Positions 12,154 to 24,179 are shown, counted from the stretch's first letter. The stretch: DNA of 64,000 bases from Bactericera cockerelli (GCA_024516035.1 CM044958.1:27869755-27933754), one strand, 5' to 3'. The notes: generated from the sequence alone by a model not told the origin. Numbers and translations are program-made.

Positions 12154-12990
12154 GATTTATTGGTGTTATTGCAGAAAAAAAACATATTCATCATTATAGC
12201 GTGTACCATAATATTCATATAATAATAGAAAATTATAAATATTATGTAGGTATACAAAAAATAAAATTTTACATTGCGCAGGAAACTTGCAAATGTCTGC
12301 GCCAGCGGACTTATAAGACTTACGTTTGAATTACGAGACAACCCATGCTTAACTAATATATTTTTAGTCTAACTAATATATTTTTACTCCACAAAGCTAC
12401 CCAAATCTCGAGGAATCCTGAAGAATGTTACAAAGTGTGGTAAACAGTATCAACATAAAAAATAATGTATCTTTTTAAATGCACGGTTGAGTGTTGATGA
12501 GAAAGCTGGATCCGCGAGGTCAAACAGGGGAACTGTTCAGCCGGCAAGAATTGCAAAATATATATATATAACAGTATAGGTAATGATATGATCGAAGCAG
12601 AGGTTCACAAGACAGATAGAAATACTATTTGTCAATGTTGAAGAAAAGGAAAACTGTCTCATGAAGCACACAGTGCTGTCTATAAACCCTAATGTCGTGG
12701 TGTTGATGAGATGGGGTGTAAAGAAAATGAAGGTAAAGAGGAAGAAATAATGAAAAGGAGATTTTGGTGAAAGATTTTTCCAGTAATTGGACGAGATGTA
12801 TAGGAAAGTAGCATGAGTGACCTTTTGGTGAGAGGTAGCAGCTGTATTCAGATGTAACTTTAAAAGACGAGAGAGTTATAGCTTAATCAGACTTATTGTT
12901 ATCTGACCTGGTTGTAGGGTATCAGTGGAAACTCCATACAATAAACACTGCGATATATAATGAGATCATTATTGATTCTTTTTGGCTTTG
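12154..12990. other. No gene seen
   Basis: AT-rich sequence with a 19-bp direct duplication near 12347-12388 (AACTAATATATTTTT units) and a short (TA)n at 12559-12570. Nothing coding recognised. Confidence 0.6.
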
Positions 12991-12994
12991 ACGT

Positions 12995-13205
12995 TTTTAT
13001 TTCAGTTATACGGGACGGAAGTTTTACCCTCCATTCGCTAGGAATTATACCAGCTACCCCCATTAACCTCACCAAGTGGCAATGCCAGCCTTTTTAATTC
13101 GCAGGGAACATTTTTTGTTTGTTTGTTAGAAAATACTGCCTAACATACGATCGAACTCAGAATATCTGAACTATAAGCTGTAGACACAACCGTTACACTG
13201 TGGAG
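12995..13205 (-). repeat. SINE type B (tRNA head, shared body), copy 1
   Basis: The minus strand starts with GTGTAACGGTTGTGTCTACA and a GAGTTCGATC B box, a tRNA-like head. It ends with the body motif GCGAATGGAGGGTAAAACTT. The same arrangement is seen at 44165-44505 (−). The body motif is also found in the 5S-headed SINE at 30125. Confidence 0.75.
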
Positions 13206-13539
13206 GTTGGATTAATCAAACTTAATGGTCTCTTAAATTTTGATGAACTGATAAAATTTCGATTGGTCGTAAAATTTTGAATTTTCGTTGGAAAGATGAT
13301 TAAAATTTATTCAAAACTTTTATGTTGGTTGTGCCAACATCAAAGTTTCGAAATAGACTGAGGAGATAGACTCTGTATGAAGAAAAACAATCACAAACAC
13401 CCACTCGGTACTATCGCACAGATAACTTCTTTACCAAGAAGTGGCTGGATTAAACCAATTCCGAGGAAAGGAGATAACAAATTCCAGAAACATTCATGCA
13501 GAAAAAAGAGAAAAAGGAAAATGTCCAGACAGACTAGAC

Positions 13540-14056
13540 CAGCGGTCGGCAACCTTTTGAACTACGCGGACCCCTAGCATATCTCGATTTTTTTAAGGGA
13601 CCCCCACATTACAAGAGCGTGGAGGGGGGGGGGGGGGGGGTATGAAAGAAAAGTAGGTAGATATGTAAATGGTTATTAAGATTCTTAGTGGATTTGGTTC
13701 TTTATTAAAACAAGAAAACGAAAATAAAAACATTACCTAAATTAATAACGGTAAAAAATTATTGAATTAACCTACTGAACCACTCAATGGTTAATGAGGA
13801 GGCTGCACTTGTTTCCGTCCGACCAGTTCTTTGATACGTGGGGCCAAAATTGATACGCCGACTCGGAGATCATTTTTGCATGCGTTTGCTAGACATAGTG
13901 AGTTAGGGGGAAGTAGGGTACTTCGGACTATTTATGATTCGAGTTCATGAGCTATTTTTCTTCTTCTTTTTTTATTATCCTGAAATGGCTTCGCGGACCC
14001 CCAATTTAGCTCTCGCGGACCCCGGGGGTCCGCGGACCCCAGGTTGCCGACCGCTG
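13540..14056. mobile_element. hAT-type MITE with 8-bp TSD (517 bp)
   Basis: Terminal inverted repeats CAGCGGTCGGCAACC at the left and its complement at the right. The perfect 8-bp duplication GACTAGAC lies at 13532-13539 and 14057-14064. The 8-bp TSD and the CAG-GGT-style terminus are typical of hAT transposons. Subterminal GCGGACCCC motifs are repeated near both ends. A run of 17 G lies at 13624-13640. There is no transposase frame, so it must be mobilised in trans. The intact TSD suggests fairly recent insertion. Confidence 0.9.
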
Positions 14057-14064
14057 GACTAGAC

Positions 14065-14524
14065 TCACGTGGCTATAGAAACGTAAGTCAATAAATTGCA
14101 TGACGTCACAAGTACAACGTGCACTTGAATCGATACGCCATTCCTATGCACTGCTCCCGGTGCCTGGCAACTTTTCGTTGCACTATTTACATGCAGGCAT
14201 TGCATACTAATTTTATCGTCAGGGCAGCCACAGAGGGATTTTAAAAACTAATTTATTATTATGACCCCGTCTGTTAAATTTTATGCTTTCATGTAAAATG
14301 TCTTTTTCTCAAAATCCGATAACACGAGACTGCATAGTCTGCATGCAAAATTATGCCTGAAAAACATTGTCGTGTTCCAACCAATATTTTCGAAATCAGC
14401 TGAAATGTACATTAAAGTAAGAATTTATAAACGGATCCTCATTATTTTTACTGACGATTTTACTTAGATTTATAATATATTTTATTATTGTAATAAAAGA
14501 TGTTCGATGCAATTACATTTACCT
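14065..14524. other. No gene seen
   Basis: Unique-looking sequence between the hAT MITE and a family H segment; nothing recognised. Confidence 0.6.
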
Positions 14525-14705
14525 TCGATAGATTCTAGATTATTTAGAAATCGGATGTATTGTGTTCGTTTTTGTAAAAAAAAATCTCCCATTTCCATTT
14601 TTTTACTCTCCTTATTATGCTATTTTTTGTGTTTCTGGACGTTTCATAACCTCCTAAGCAACTTTGGTTTTGTGTCTGTCTTTTCTGCAGATTTTTGCCT
14701 CAAGT
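14525..14705 (+). repeat. Family H terminal segment
   Basis: Contains TTAGAAATCGGATGTATTGT, GTTCGTTTTTG, a TTTCTGGACGTTTCATAACC block and GGTTTTGTGTCTGTC, in the same order as the 10130 copy. The hairpin is decayed here because its left arm is incomplete. Confidence 0.65.
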
Positions 14706-14936
14706 ATTTGTCCACTTTCACTTTTAATTTACAAGTCAACCAACTCCCCGAGCAAGGTAATAACGACTGAACAAACAGAAGTGTGCTTTCTGTCAGACTG
14801 ACTCTACAGTCAACAACACAAACGTCAATTATAAGACGGACAGAAAATAATTAAACCCGTTGTAGAGCGTACATTTCAGATGGCATACGTCCTGGTGAGC
14901 TCAGACATCGTAAAAGTGGAAATAGAAATCAGATTG

Positions 14937-15083
14937 GGAGGGATGCAGGGGGGATGGGAGGAGAGATGGGAGGGATGCAGGAGGGATGGGAGGGAGTGCT
15001 GTGGAGATATGGGAGGGATGGGAGGGAGTGCTGTGGAGATATGGGAGGGATGCAGGAGGGATGGGAGGGAGTGCTGTGGAGAG
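14937..15083 (+). repeat. G-rich minisatellite (GGGAGGGAT units)
   Basis: Composed of GGGAGGGAT, GCAGGAGGGAT and GAGTGCTGTGGAGATAT blocks in a higher-order order, with the long unit repeated about 2.5 times. Many closely spaced GGG runs on the plus strand fit a quadruplex-forming pattern. The open frames on both strands over it are repeat artefacts. Confidence 0.9.
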
Positions 15084-15464
15084 AATAACGAGCAAGAGGT
15101 TTATGGTGCGTTTTTTCTCTAATATCAATAAAAGTCAACAGTAAAATAAAACTTGTTTACGACCATTACACGTGGCTAGAATCGTCCTGGAGCTGTAAAG
15201 TGACGGAGCCCTTGTGAGTCATTATCCACCCGTCACGCGTCACGGAGTCCTCCCTGTGCATAACCTAACCGTGAAACCATTCTGGAAACGAAACGAGTGG
15301 TTTCAAACACCTGAGCACACCGCAGTGCGCCAGGCAAAGTTCCAGCCAGCACGGCAGTGTATCTTCACACGAACCGATTCACCCGGTTTTTGACATCCCT
15401 CTATTTGGCACAAAGGTTCACCTAGTATCACGTAAAACACAGACAAAAAGTGCAAAAATAAGGT
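15084..15464. other. No gene seen
   Basis: Somewhat less AT-rich than its surroundings. No repeat or coding signal recognised. Confidence 0.5.
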
Positions 15465-15570
15465 CTTTAACTTGCCGATACAGAATTTTTTGTAGAACCT
15501 AAAATGTAGATGAAACGGTTCAATGTCAAATTGAAGAGAATCGGCTAAAATGTTTTTGTATTTTACAATA
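15465..15570 (+). repeat. Family H segment
   Basis: Has the CTTGCCGATACAGAATTTT block, a TAGATGAAAC segment and AAATTGAAGAGAATCGGCT, matching the end of the 8 kb copy. Confidence 0.6.
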
Positions 15571-15577
15571 GTTTAGT

Positions 15578-15868
15578 GGTGTTATTAGAACTACAGTTTA
15601 GTGGTGATATCACAACTACAGTGTAGTGGAAATATCACAACAGTTTAGTTTAGAGAGATATCAGAACTACAATTTAGTGGAGATATCAGAACTACAATTT
15701 GGTGGAGATAATATATCACCACTACAGAGTACAGTTTAGTGGAAATATCAGAACTACAGTTTAGTGGAGATATCAGCACTACAGTTTAGTGGAGATATCA
15801 GAACTACAGTTTGGTGGAAATAATATATCACCACCACAGAGTACAGTTTAGTGGAGACATCATCACTA
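15578..15868 (+). repeat. 25-bp tandem repeat with 112-bp higher-order unit
   Basis: About eleven units of the type CAGTTTAGTGGAGATATCAG plus AACTA (25 bp). Variants include AAATATCA, AGATATCA and a longer GGTGGAGATAATATATCACC form. The longer form recurs at 15701 and 15813, giving a 112-bp higher-order period. The repeat borders a family H segment. Confidence 0.9.
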
Positions 15869-16099
15869 AAATATTGTCTCCGTTAAAAATTGTAGTGATA
15901 TTATTATCATGAATTCTGCATTTTATAGTTTTATTCATGATAATAATTATAAAATCAAGAGTGTAAATAAATAAATATGCAATTTGAAAGAATAACAATA
16001 AAAATTAATAATATATATTTTGTTATATTTTAAAAAAAAAAATCAATACAATTTTGTGACATTCAGCCTTTTTATTATCCTCTTTACTAACACCGAAGT

Positions 16100-16180
16100 C
16101 ATTGGAGACGGAGGTTTTACCCTCTATTCGTTGGAAATTCTAAATCCTCCTACCCGTCGAGCCTGAGTTGGACCGTGGGA
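16100..16180 (-). repeat. SINE type B/C body fragment
   Basis: The plus strand reads GGAGGTTTTACCCTCTATTC followed by a decayed CCTGAGTTGG part. This is the complement of the body motif shared by SINE types B and C. Confidence 0.5.
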
Positions 16181-16804
16181 AAAAGAAATGGAACTTTTCA
16201 TGGTATCAATCACCTAAATATTAGGAAAACATATTATTCAAATTTAAAGTTGAGATGGCACCGACATTCACACTAATGGGGGAGTTCTGACAAAGTCTTT
16301 GATAAATAATGCTGACGCTAGCACTGAAGGTCTGATGAGTGGGAGAGAATAGAGATAGGGTTCTGTTTTTGGAAAAGTCATTAGAACGTGTCTCGTCATC
16401 ATTATAATGACATTAGCGATTTCTATGTGCGATATTGTATAATTACCTGAGCCAGTTCAGAGGAGGTTGGGCTCACGAGAGACTCATCAGCGATGAATTA
16501 GTATTGGATGATGGCGATGAGAGGAAAGCAGAAAGCTCTGTGTGCTTCTGGTAAGTTGTAGCTCAATTCAATAAATTACTGATGTTCGAACAGTTTAATT
16601 TAAGGACAATATAATTATGCTTCAAAGTACTTATCACATCGAACAAGGTAGAAGCTAGGCTTGGTACATAAGTCATCATGAGACAATCGAAGAATAATAT
16701 GTTGCTTAATTTGTATTACGGGTACCAACAACCATACTCTGCCAATTATGAACACAATACTTACTTCCTCGTGAATTGTATTAATGATTTTCAATTTTTA
16801 TTTC
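16181..16804. other. No confident gene
   Basis: Holds one weak exon-like frame at 16417-16550, ended by a consensus GTAAGT donor. It is discussed under rejected items. The rest is unremarkable. Confidence 0.5.
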
Positions 16805-17097
16805 AGAGGTTTTTTTTCTGAATTATCTTGTGTACCTTCAACCGATTCTCTTCAAATTTATTTTATATCGTAGATTGTAGAATAATACTGTTTTTCCTTC
16901 ATTCTAGAATCTACAAAAAATGAGATTTGCGCGTTACAAGAATGTATTTAACAGACCGACAGATAGACACAAAACCAAAATTGCTCAGAAGATTGTGAAA
17001 CTTCCAGAAATATGAAATCGGAGCAAAAAGATTTTTTTTTTTTACAAAAACAAACACAATATTTCCGATTTCTAATATTATAAATTTTCGGAAGTAA
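16805..17097 (-). repeat. Family H repeat, opposite strand
   Basis: On the minus strand this copy runs from the terminal hairpin (near 17060-17094) through GTTTTTG and TTTTGTGTCTATCTGTCGG, then AACGCGCAAATCTC, to the GAATCGGTTGAAGGTAC block. It joins the hairpin part and the body part of the family in one copy, which shows that both belong to the same element. Confidence 0.7.
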
Positions 17098-19312
17098 AAT
17101 AGAAGTAGAAAGTAAATCGTGAAACTATAGGTAGTTTTTAGATTGTTCGTGTACTAGTATATAAATAGGATCATTACTATGTATTCTATAATATAATGTT
17201 CATTAAAAGACGTTATTTACATACATAATTACACTATTCCTACACACATTCAGTTATGTAGTTATGTATTTATACTTTGAGGCAGTAAATACGAGTACAC
17301 TCAGAGAGTAGGCCCTTCAACATCTGAAAGGTTTTGAATAGCTTAGTATGTCTATTTATCTCATAACCTCGTCAGAATTAATTCAACCGTTTTCAAACAC
17401 ACTCACTACTCAAGCTAGCACAGCACACAACACAATTTGTAAAGAGAATAATGGAAAAATGAAAATCCTAGAGGTTAATTTATGATCTTGTATTAAATCT
17501 CTTTGTTATGAGAACAGTATAAAGGCCTACTACATAGTCTACTGATATGACACAAGATTTACTTACATTTCGACATTTTTGGATAATAATGGTCATACTA
17601 ATAATTATAAATATTATAATTCCAGAAAAACTCACTTTCTTTATTTTATACAAAAAAAACAATGTTTATAACACAAAAATAATACATATTAACATTCTAG
17701 GGTTATCGCGATAGTCTCTTCAGGGTTTTATTGTAAGACTAAATCATTATAATTAAGAAATTGTGACAGCAAGTGAGGTGCTGACTAAAGGAAAAGTTCA
17801 GGATTTAAATGTCTCGGAGGAGTCACTCTTAGGTGTAAAAAACCAAGAGTTCAACTTGTGAATGTGTATTTGAGGTCAAGTTTTCTTCATATAGGTGCAA
17901 TACCAGTGAATTCATTATTTTGTCCAAACCGAAAGTAATGGCAAGTAGAAACTTTGTGTTTTTCAGTGAAAACAGCATTCCTCGAGACTTGACATTGGAC
18001 AGTGTTTTAAAAAACGATGTTATATAAAATACATTTTATCTTGGTTAACTTAAAATAACTTTTCATTATGCCGATAAGCGAAGCGATTATGGTGAAGTGT
18101 AACAATTCTTTATTTCATCAACTGTGATAGTTTTTTATGATAATTTTTTAAGAATGAGTGATGATAAAACACTAGACTAATGTAAAATATAGATGAACAA
18201 CTATCTAGTTGGACAAGCAACGGACAATAATTGTTTGTCTCTTCAAGTCGTAAAAGATGAAGGATTAGCTGCGACTAATCCAGTCTGGGACGCAAGAGAT
18301 AAGAAGCTTCTAGAAAAGAGGAAGATTTTTAAAATAAATTAAAGTTTTTTCGTATTTGATTCAACTTCAGTTTCTTTAATCTTTATTTAATTTTACGAAG
18401 TCTCCTTCTAAATAACCCAAAACCTGGAATGTATTTTAAGGAAGAAAACCAACTATCACCCATTAATATTGGATCTAAATAAAGGGGGTTTAGGGTTCAA
18501 CTGCCTAATCTCCCCTTACTTACACCGATGGTGTGATGTATTGTAACTATACCTAGTTGATAAAGATGTGTAGATATTTACTTCTGTTTTAATTCACCTC
18601 AGAGTAAAATGATTAATAATGGCTGTGTACTGCACAGCCTTGTGCAGTACACAGCCTTAAGTATTTTATCAGTTCACTTTTGACAACACATATTTAGAGT
18701 CAGCTTTTCTTTCATATTGTACGATTAGTTTAAAGAAAATGATACCGCAGTATCTCCTTATGTCATTACCTTTTCAGCAGGTTCGTGCTCACGTAAGTAT
18801 AGAACGCCTCTTCCCTTCTCCAGCCTGGCTCAATGAATTCAACACCTTATACAGCAAGCACACACACTGAACTTTCAACTCCACAGCACTAATGAAAAGC
18901 ATCGCATGTCTGAGGAAACTATGCGTGGGCTCATACGCTCCTAGCCTGCAAACTTTGAGCTCAGTTTGGTCCCTCTTGGCCAAAAATTCTCCACAGACGT
19001 CATTCGTTGGTAACCACGCATTTCTATTTTCTTATGACGGAGTTTCAAACTTTACTCTCAAAAAATTCAGACTTTTTTCTGCCTTCTTATTCCCTCAGCT
19101 TCTCTTACCTAATTTTCATTATCTAGGCTTCTTTTCTCTGTTTTTATCTTTAAAAAATAATAAACGTTTCCACTTTCCTCACTTTGCAGCGTCTGTGTCA
19201 GCCTCTCCTCTCGTCCCTACACCATTATGTCACAATTTAATTACATTTTGATTAAAGTTTCTCCTTCTTTATTCGCAATATAATTTCACATTTTCTTTCC
19301 TTTACTTCTGCA
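17098..19312. other. Unique-looking stretch, one hairpin
   Basis: About 2.2 kb without recognised repeats, apart from the hairpin at 18621-18656. The 119-codon frame at 18892-19251 has no domain. Confidence 0.55.
18621..18656. repeat. Perfect 15-bp hairpin
   Basis: Arms GGCTGTGTACTGCAC and its exact complement, separated by 6 nt. Too short for a microRNA precursor; possibly a relic of a foldback element. Confidence 0.85.
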
Positions 19313-19314
19313 TA

Positions 19315-19594
19315 CAGGGTGTGATAATTTTTTTTTGTTTCAATGTCAGCGATTCAAGGTCTAAAGTCTCTTGTCATTAAAAATAAAATTCAAGTAGAAC
19401 AGACGTTCACATAGCAACTATTTTTCAAGTGATGTATTGAAGATCATGGACACGTTGAGATGAGGTTAAAAAGAAAACAATGAACTTTCAGAAAATGTTG
19501 TGCAGTATGTATCTATCTAGCCGACCTCTCTGATAGCTGAACGTGCTTCGTTTTCATGGCGTTATAGAATTATAGTGTTTTCCTTGACACCTTG
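19315..19594. mobile_element. Possible Tc1/mariner-like MITE (280 bp)
   Basis: Starts CAGGGTGTGATAA after TA and ends with GACACCTTG before TA. The ends are only partly complementary, for about 10 bp. The length and TA flanks fit a small MITE, but this is tentative. Confidence 0.35.
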
Positions 19595-19596
19595 TA

Positions 19597-21245
19597 CTCA
19601 ACTTCTAACAACTTTTCAATTTTTCCCACCAGTGAGTTTCATTAACTGAGAAAAACTAAAAAGTAGAATGCTGCTCTATTACTTCTCTTCATTCATCTGT
19701 TGGATCTAGTTCAAAACAGTTTTAAATCATAAAAGCGTGAAATAGAATATTTTCTCCTATGTTACTAATGGTTCTCGGAGTCGTCCAGGAAGTACCCTTG
19801 CTATCAACAGAGGCTTAACAGTTGATCAAGCTCAGAAGAGACGCTGAAATATCACATCTTGTATACCTATCATGAACTGAACCCCTTCTTTCTTAATTTT
19901 AAGACAAAGTTTACGACAGTATTTTCCCTCTCGGATCTCTGAAGCCACCTGAATTGATTTTAATTAAGAAAACTTTAATTAATTTTAAATAAATTTCGCC
20001 AATCCATCTCCTTCTTTGCTTTATCAAGGAGTGAAGTTTTTCATTCGAGATTTTTTCTTCATGCCGTCGAATGAATCCATTATTCTTCTTTAAGGTAGGT
20101 ATATACTGTTTACGTGTAACGTGTACCTCTCTCAATCTGCCACTCCTGTGATAGGATGATGCTTCACTTGTCCCTAGAACTTTGACATCTAAAATTACTT
20201 ACTTCATCAAGCAAAAAAAGAAAACCTTGACTAGAAATCAGTTTGAATTCTATTGTCTATTCGAAATGTTGTTGAAAAACGCCCAAATTGGTAGTAGTAA
20301 GTGTTATTTCTTATGCAATAGCTGTTCTCACGAGTACTAGTGAAGTTTTGAAATACCTTACTGGGCAGACACATACGAGTAGCTTCGACATACATAATTA
20401 TACCAAATTATTCACGAAATTGATCGTGTTAGCCTATTCGTCTCTCTTACCTCATGCACTGGCATGATGTATAATATACATAATTTACATCTATAGGTAG
20501 GAGATACATAATGCAGACTGCATATTGTATACTTACAGGAGAACTTTAGGAGGAAAAAGATATAGTATCTAGTCTAGAGGTATGTAGCTTTTCTACATTT
20601 TCACCATTTCTCACAGTGTTTGGTGTTAAGTTGAAAACTGTCACTCATTAATCAACCCGACAGCTCAAATCGAATTCGTCCGTAAGATAAGAAGCTCTTG
20701 AATTTTTCATTTTAAACCCCGCTTACTTCGCCTGCCTTTCATTCCATTTCAATTTCATTATTAACGAGAGGAAGTGCGGTGTGCAGTTTGAACCCGATGC
20801 CGACAACTGGATCAGTTTTAGCTGTAATTCTATTTTAAAAAAAATGAATGCTTGTAACAACAGAGATCCAAATCCAATAATTAGAAACGAAAAAACTCTG
20901 TATGTTGTGCATAAAAAAATACATATAGTATCTACTTATTACGATAGAATTAAATTTATTTTATCGATTTAAAGTTTTTTTCTGAGCCAACCTGAACATG
21001 GAAACAAATCAATCAATTTCAATTCACACCGACCTTAGAAACTGCCATTCATATTTTGATCTGAAAATTAAAAGTAGAAAATGGAACATTGAACTTATAA
21101 TTTTTCACCCTAAAAGTTTGTACGTTTCCAGAGAAACTTACAAATTTTATTACAGTATAGAAAATAGTCAACTTTTATTGAATCAACAGTCAACTGAGCA
21201 GTAACTTTTGTTCGGCGATAATATGATACATACTCGTATAGCGAC
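19597..21245. other. No gene seen
   Basis: About 1.65 kb of AT-rich unique-looking DNA. Two adjacent short frames at 20781-20972 and 20998-21204 are Asn/Ile/Lys-rich with no recognisable domain. Confidence 0.55.
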
Positions 21246-21249
21246 CTCA

Positions 21250-21383
21250 GTCAGTAGCTTGATCGATAAGGCGGCGAACTTGTAACCTGGAGGTCGGTGG
21301 TTCAATTCCCAAGTTAAGCAGCGACTTAGTAAAGCGAGTTTGAGTAGTTGTAAAAGTGATTAACACCAATATGATAACTTAAC
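21250..21383 (+). repeat. SINE type A (tRNA-derived), copy 1
   Basis: Head CAGTAGCTTGATCGATAAGG (A-box region), then GGAGGTCGGTGGTTCAATTC (B box). The body is AGTAAAGCGAGTTTGAGTAG, ending GTGATTAACACCAATATGAT. Copies at 36262 and 45985 match in the same orientation. Confidence 0.8.
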
Positions 21384-21396
21384 TTAACTCGTACAG

Positions 21397-21480
21397 CGAT
21401 ATGATGATCAGGTTGTTCTGATTACCAATTTGCCACAGTAGTTGAAGGCGACATTAAACCTTGGTCTTAGAAGAAAAAAA
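21397..21480 (+). repeat. 3' tail fragment of SINE type C
   Basis: Contains GATATGATGATC, a CCACAGTAGTTGAAGGCGAC segment and ATTAAACC before an A-rich end. This resembles the tail of the 5S-headed SINE at 30125 (GATATGACCATGGCAGTTGA, then AAGCGACGTTAAACC). It lies directly behind a type A SINE, so it may be a composite. Confidence 0.5.
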
Positions 21481-22150
21481 GTTTTCTATGCTACTTGATC
21501 CTCAACATGCACAAATAATTTGAAGAGATAATTGAAAACAAAATAAATCTCATACAAGCTATAGCATCACAACGCTTTAATAGTACAGAAACAATAAAAA
21601 TGATGATAATAATCAAACCAACAAAGCTCATAATTTTGAAAGCATCAGCTTTTCGAAAGAGAAATAAAGCGTCTTCCAAATAAAATACAAGAAGTTTCTC
21701 GTCTTCTTTTCTATTTAAATAAAAATATCAAACATAAAAAGGAGGACGAAATCAACTAGAAAACTAGTCATGCACAAGAACGTCGAGGGATGAGAACTCA
21801 TACGACGCTATAAACACGACACTAAAGTTCAAACTGAAAAGGTTGTTTCAGAAAGAGTTGAAAGTTTTTGTGCAGGGTAAAAAAGGAGATAACTAGGTAG
21901 ACTGGGAGATAAAGGAGAACAGGAGACAGACTGAGAAAAAAAGCAACTAATGAGCAAATATACTTTCTATTCAAAAATTTAATTCAGTCGACATATTAGT
22001 TTGCACGTGTAGTCACGAACTTTCAGGTGAAAACTATCCATAATATAATTAATAGTTTTGCAGAAAGTATGTATTTAATGCCCGTGAGAAAGCGTTGGAC
22101 TTATCAGTCCGTAACAGCTGCCCTAGTCTGTTTCATTGTGATCTAATTTA
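21481..22150. other. No gene seen
   Basis: AT-rich and unremarkable. Confidence 0.55.
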
Positions 22151-22153
22151 CAT

Positions 22154-22450
22154 TTTACTTTCTCTTAACTATAATGTATAAAGTAAAGAAAGTATTGTTT
22201 TCGGTTAATTTTTTGAAATTGAGATGATAACATTTCTGGACAAATTTTTATCAAATGGTCCGTTTGTATGTACATTCATGTGTGTGTGTGCAAAATATCC
22301 CAAGAACGGTAAGTCGTAGAGCGACGAAATTTGGCATTGAGATATAGAAGCACACTACATCACCTTTACCTACTTGAAGAAGGAATTGGTAAAAAAAAAA
22401 TGTAAAAGAGGAAGACCTCTCTTTAAATATCGCAACCAATTTATAAAAAC
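22154..22450 (+). repeat. Family I repeat, hairpin end (copy 2)
   Basis: Begins with TACTTTCT and a loop, then AGAAAGTATTGTTTTCGG. It includes a short TG run and the AACGGTAAGTCGTAGAGCGA motif. It matches the minus strand of 600-872. The hairpin followed by a TATTGT-TTCG motif mirrors family H. Confidence 0.65.
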
Positions 22451-22460
22451 CTTAGGATTG

Positions 22461-22825
22461 GATTTCTATAAAAATATGAAAAGATTTGCACAAGATAGAG
22501 GAGAATGGAGGTTCTTTAATGAGGTGGTGCGGAAGTGAATGCCGTTGGCATTAGCACCACCCTTCATCAAGTTTTGTTTTATTAATGTCAATTTCCATGT
22601 ATGTATTATAAATTCTATGTAAATAAAAGTTGATCTAATATGTTTAATAATAAGTTTAACTGATAACCCTATGATGATTATGAAATATGTGCAAACATCT
22701 CGTGAGACATATGGAATTTTTTGGACAATATCGTTTTGAATGGTAATTTTACATGTAATTTCATTTTGTTTAATATAAATTTTTGACATTTTTGAAAATT
22801 CATAATGTGTCAATTTCGGATAAAC
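22461..22825. other. No gene seen
   Basis: AT-rich; a 131-codon minus-strand frame spanning 22466-22861 lacks any domain and overlaps repeat G, so it is judged spurious. Confidence 0.5.
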
Positions 22826-22875
22826 ATCCTCAATTGTAATAGAAAGTCGTGTGATGTTCACATCAGTTTATTTTC
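22826..22875 (+). repeat. Family G repeat end (copy 2)
   Basis: Contains AGAAAGTCGTGTGATGTTCA followed by CATCAGTTTATT; it is the complement of 221-271. Confidence 0.5.
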
Positions 22876-23249
22876 TTTTTTTTCCAGGTAAGGAAGAACA
22901 AATAACCCTAGTGTCTACAGAAGTTGGCGAATTTCAGGGGTAAGATGTACCTATACATTACATATTTATATTTAAAATATCTCGCTTTTCTCTCTTACTG
23001 TTTGCTCTTTTTTTCGAAAGAAACATAAAAATAAAATAATACAAAATTGTTCACTGAGATACCCCACAAAAAACAACAGACTAAATGCGGTTTTTTTTAG
23101 TTTTGCCAAGCAAAAGTAAAGTAAAAATGGTCCTGTCCGTTTATAAACACCCTGATGTTTTCAGATCCTAATAAGATAATGGGAAATATAACTTTTTAAC
23201 TACCCATATAGATTCATAAGATCAATTCTATCAGCTAATTGAGAGTTAG

Positions 23250-23360
23250 GTCAAGCAATGACAGGTGGTCCCGTTCTGGGTTTGAACTTTGAATCCATCT
23301 TCCTTCAGAAAATTTCCTGCTAGCATTTCCACCCACTCAGGTTGGTTGAGATCAATGTGA
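23250..23360 (+). repeat. SINE type B fragment
   Basis: GGGTTTGAACTTTGAATCCA is followed by a CCACTCAGGTTGGTTGAGAT segment and CAATGTGA. The latter matches the GGCTGGGTGAGGTCAATGTG body of types B and C. Decayed. Confidence 0.4.
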
Positions 23361-24177
23361 TTATCTGAAAAAGCTTACTAGCTATCGGAGACAACATTTT
23401 CTGTTGTTGAAAATGACGTGAATTCCTAAAGCAAAAAAGTCTACTTTTTAGATGTGTATGTGTTCTTCAATATAGGCACGTCATAATTTGACCGTCGGTC
23501 GGCCGTTCTCTTCTGAACAGCAAAACAACATGCAATAATAGTATACTTGTCTGCTTTCCAGTCTATGACACATGGGCTAGGAATATGGGTCACAACGGGT
23601 ATAGATAGCTCTGTTGTGTATACTATGAAAATCAATAGTGCAGTGAGCTCCGCGCCCCATCCCCACCGCCTCCATCAGCTTTTCAACTTCCATGCAACCA
23701 ACTCCTCTTTTCCCTCCCTTCTTTTCACATCCCTCCCCCTATCTCTTGCTCCCTTTCTCTATAAAATTTCTTTCCCTCTCTCTCCCTTTTTACAGTTACT
23801 CCCCACTCTTTTTTTCATCAAAAGATGCACCAAGACGACGGCATATATTAATGCACAAGGAGCGAGCATTTTGTGACCCATTTCGACGCTCTGAATAGCG
23901 GTAGATAAGGGTGATTCTGACGAAAGCAGTAGCGATGATGGCATGGACATTGCGTCGATAAGTCTTGTGACCTTTGCTTTTCTTAGGGCGACATTTTTAT
24001 CAATCATGTAATTGAGGTCTACATACCAAATCATGTATTATTATTTGGGGGCAATTTTTTGGTACTTTCGAAGCATGTTAGTTATTATAATTTTTATATT
24101 GTATATTATGTTCTTGAATAATTTGTTTCTTAGTATTTTATCTACCGATAGTATTTTTCGCTGGGTATTAATCTCTA
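23361..24177. other. No gene seen
   Basis: Holds a pyrimidine-rich stretch at 23700-23815. The 109-codon frame there is compositional. Confidence 0.5.
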
Positions 24178-24179
24178 TA

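Noticed and set aside
14880..15122. 80-codon and 75-codon frames
   Set aside because: Repeat translations of the GGGAGGGAT minisatellite.
16417..16550. Exon-like frame ending at a GTAAGT donor
   Set aside because: It is open between an AG and a consensus donor and contains an acidic DELVLDDGDERK part, but it is short, the acceptor is weak, and no partner exon was found. Chance cannot be excluded.
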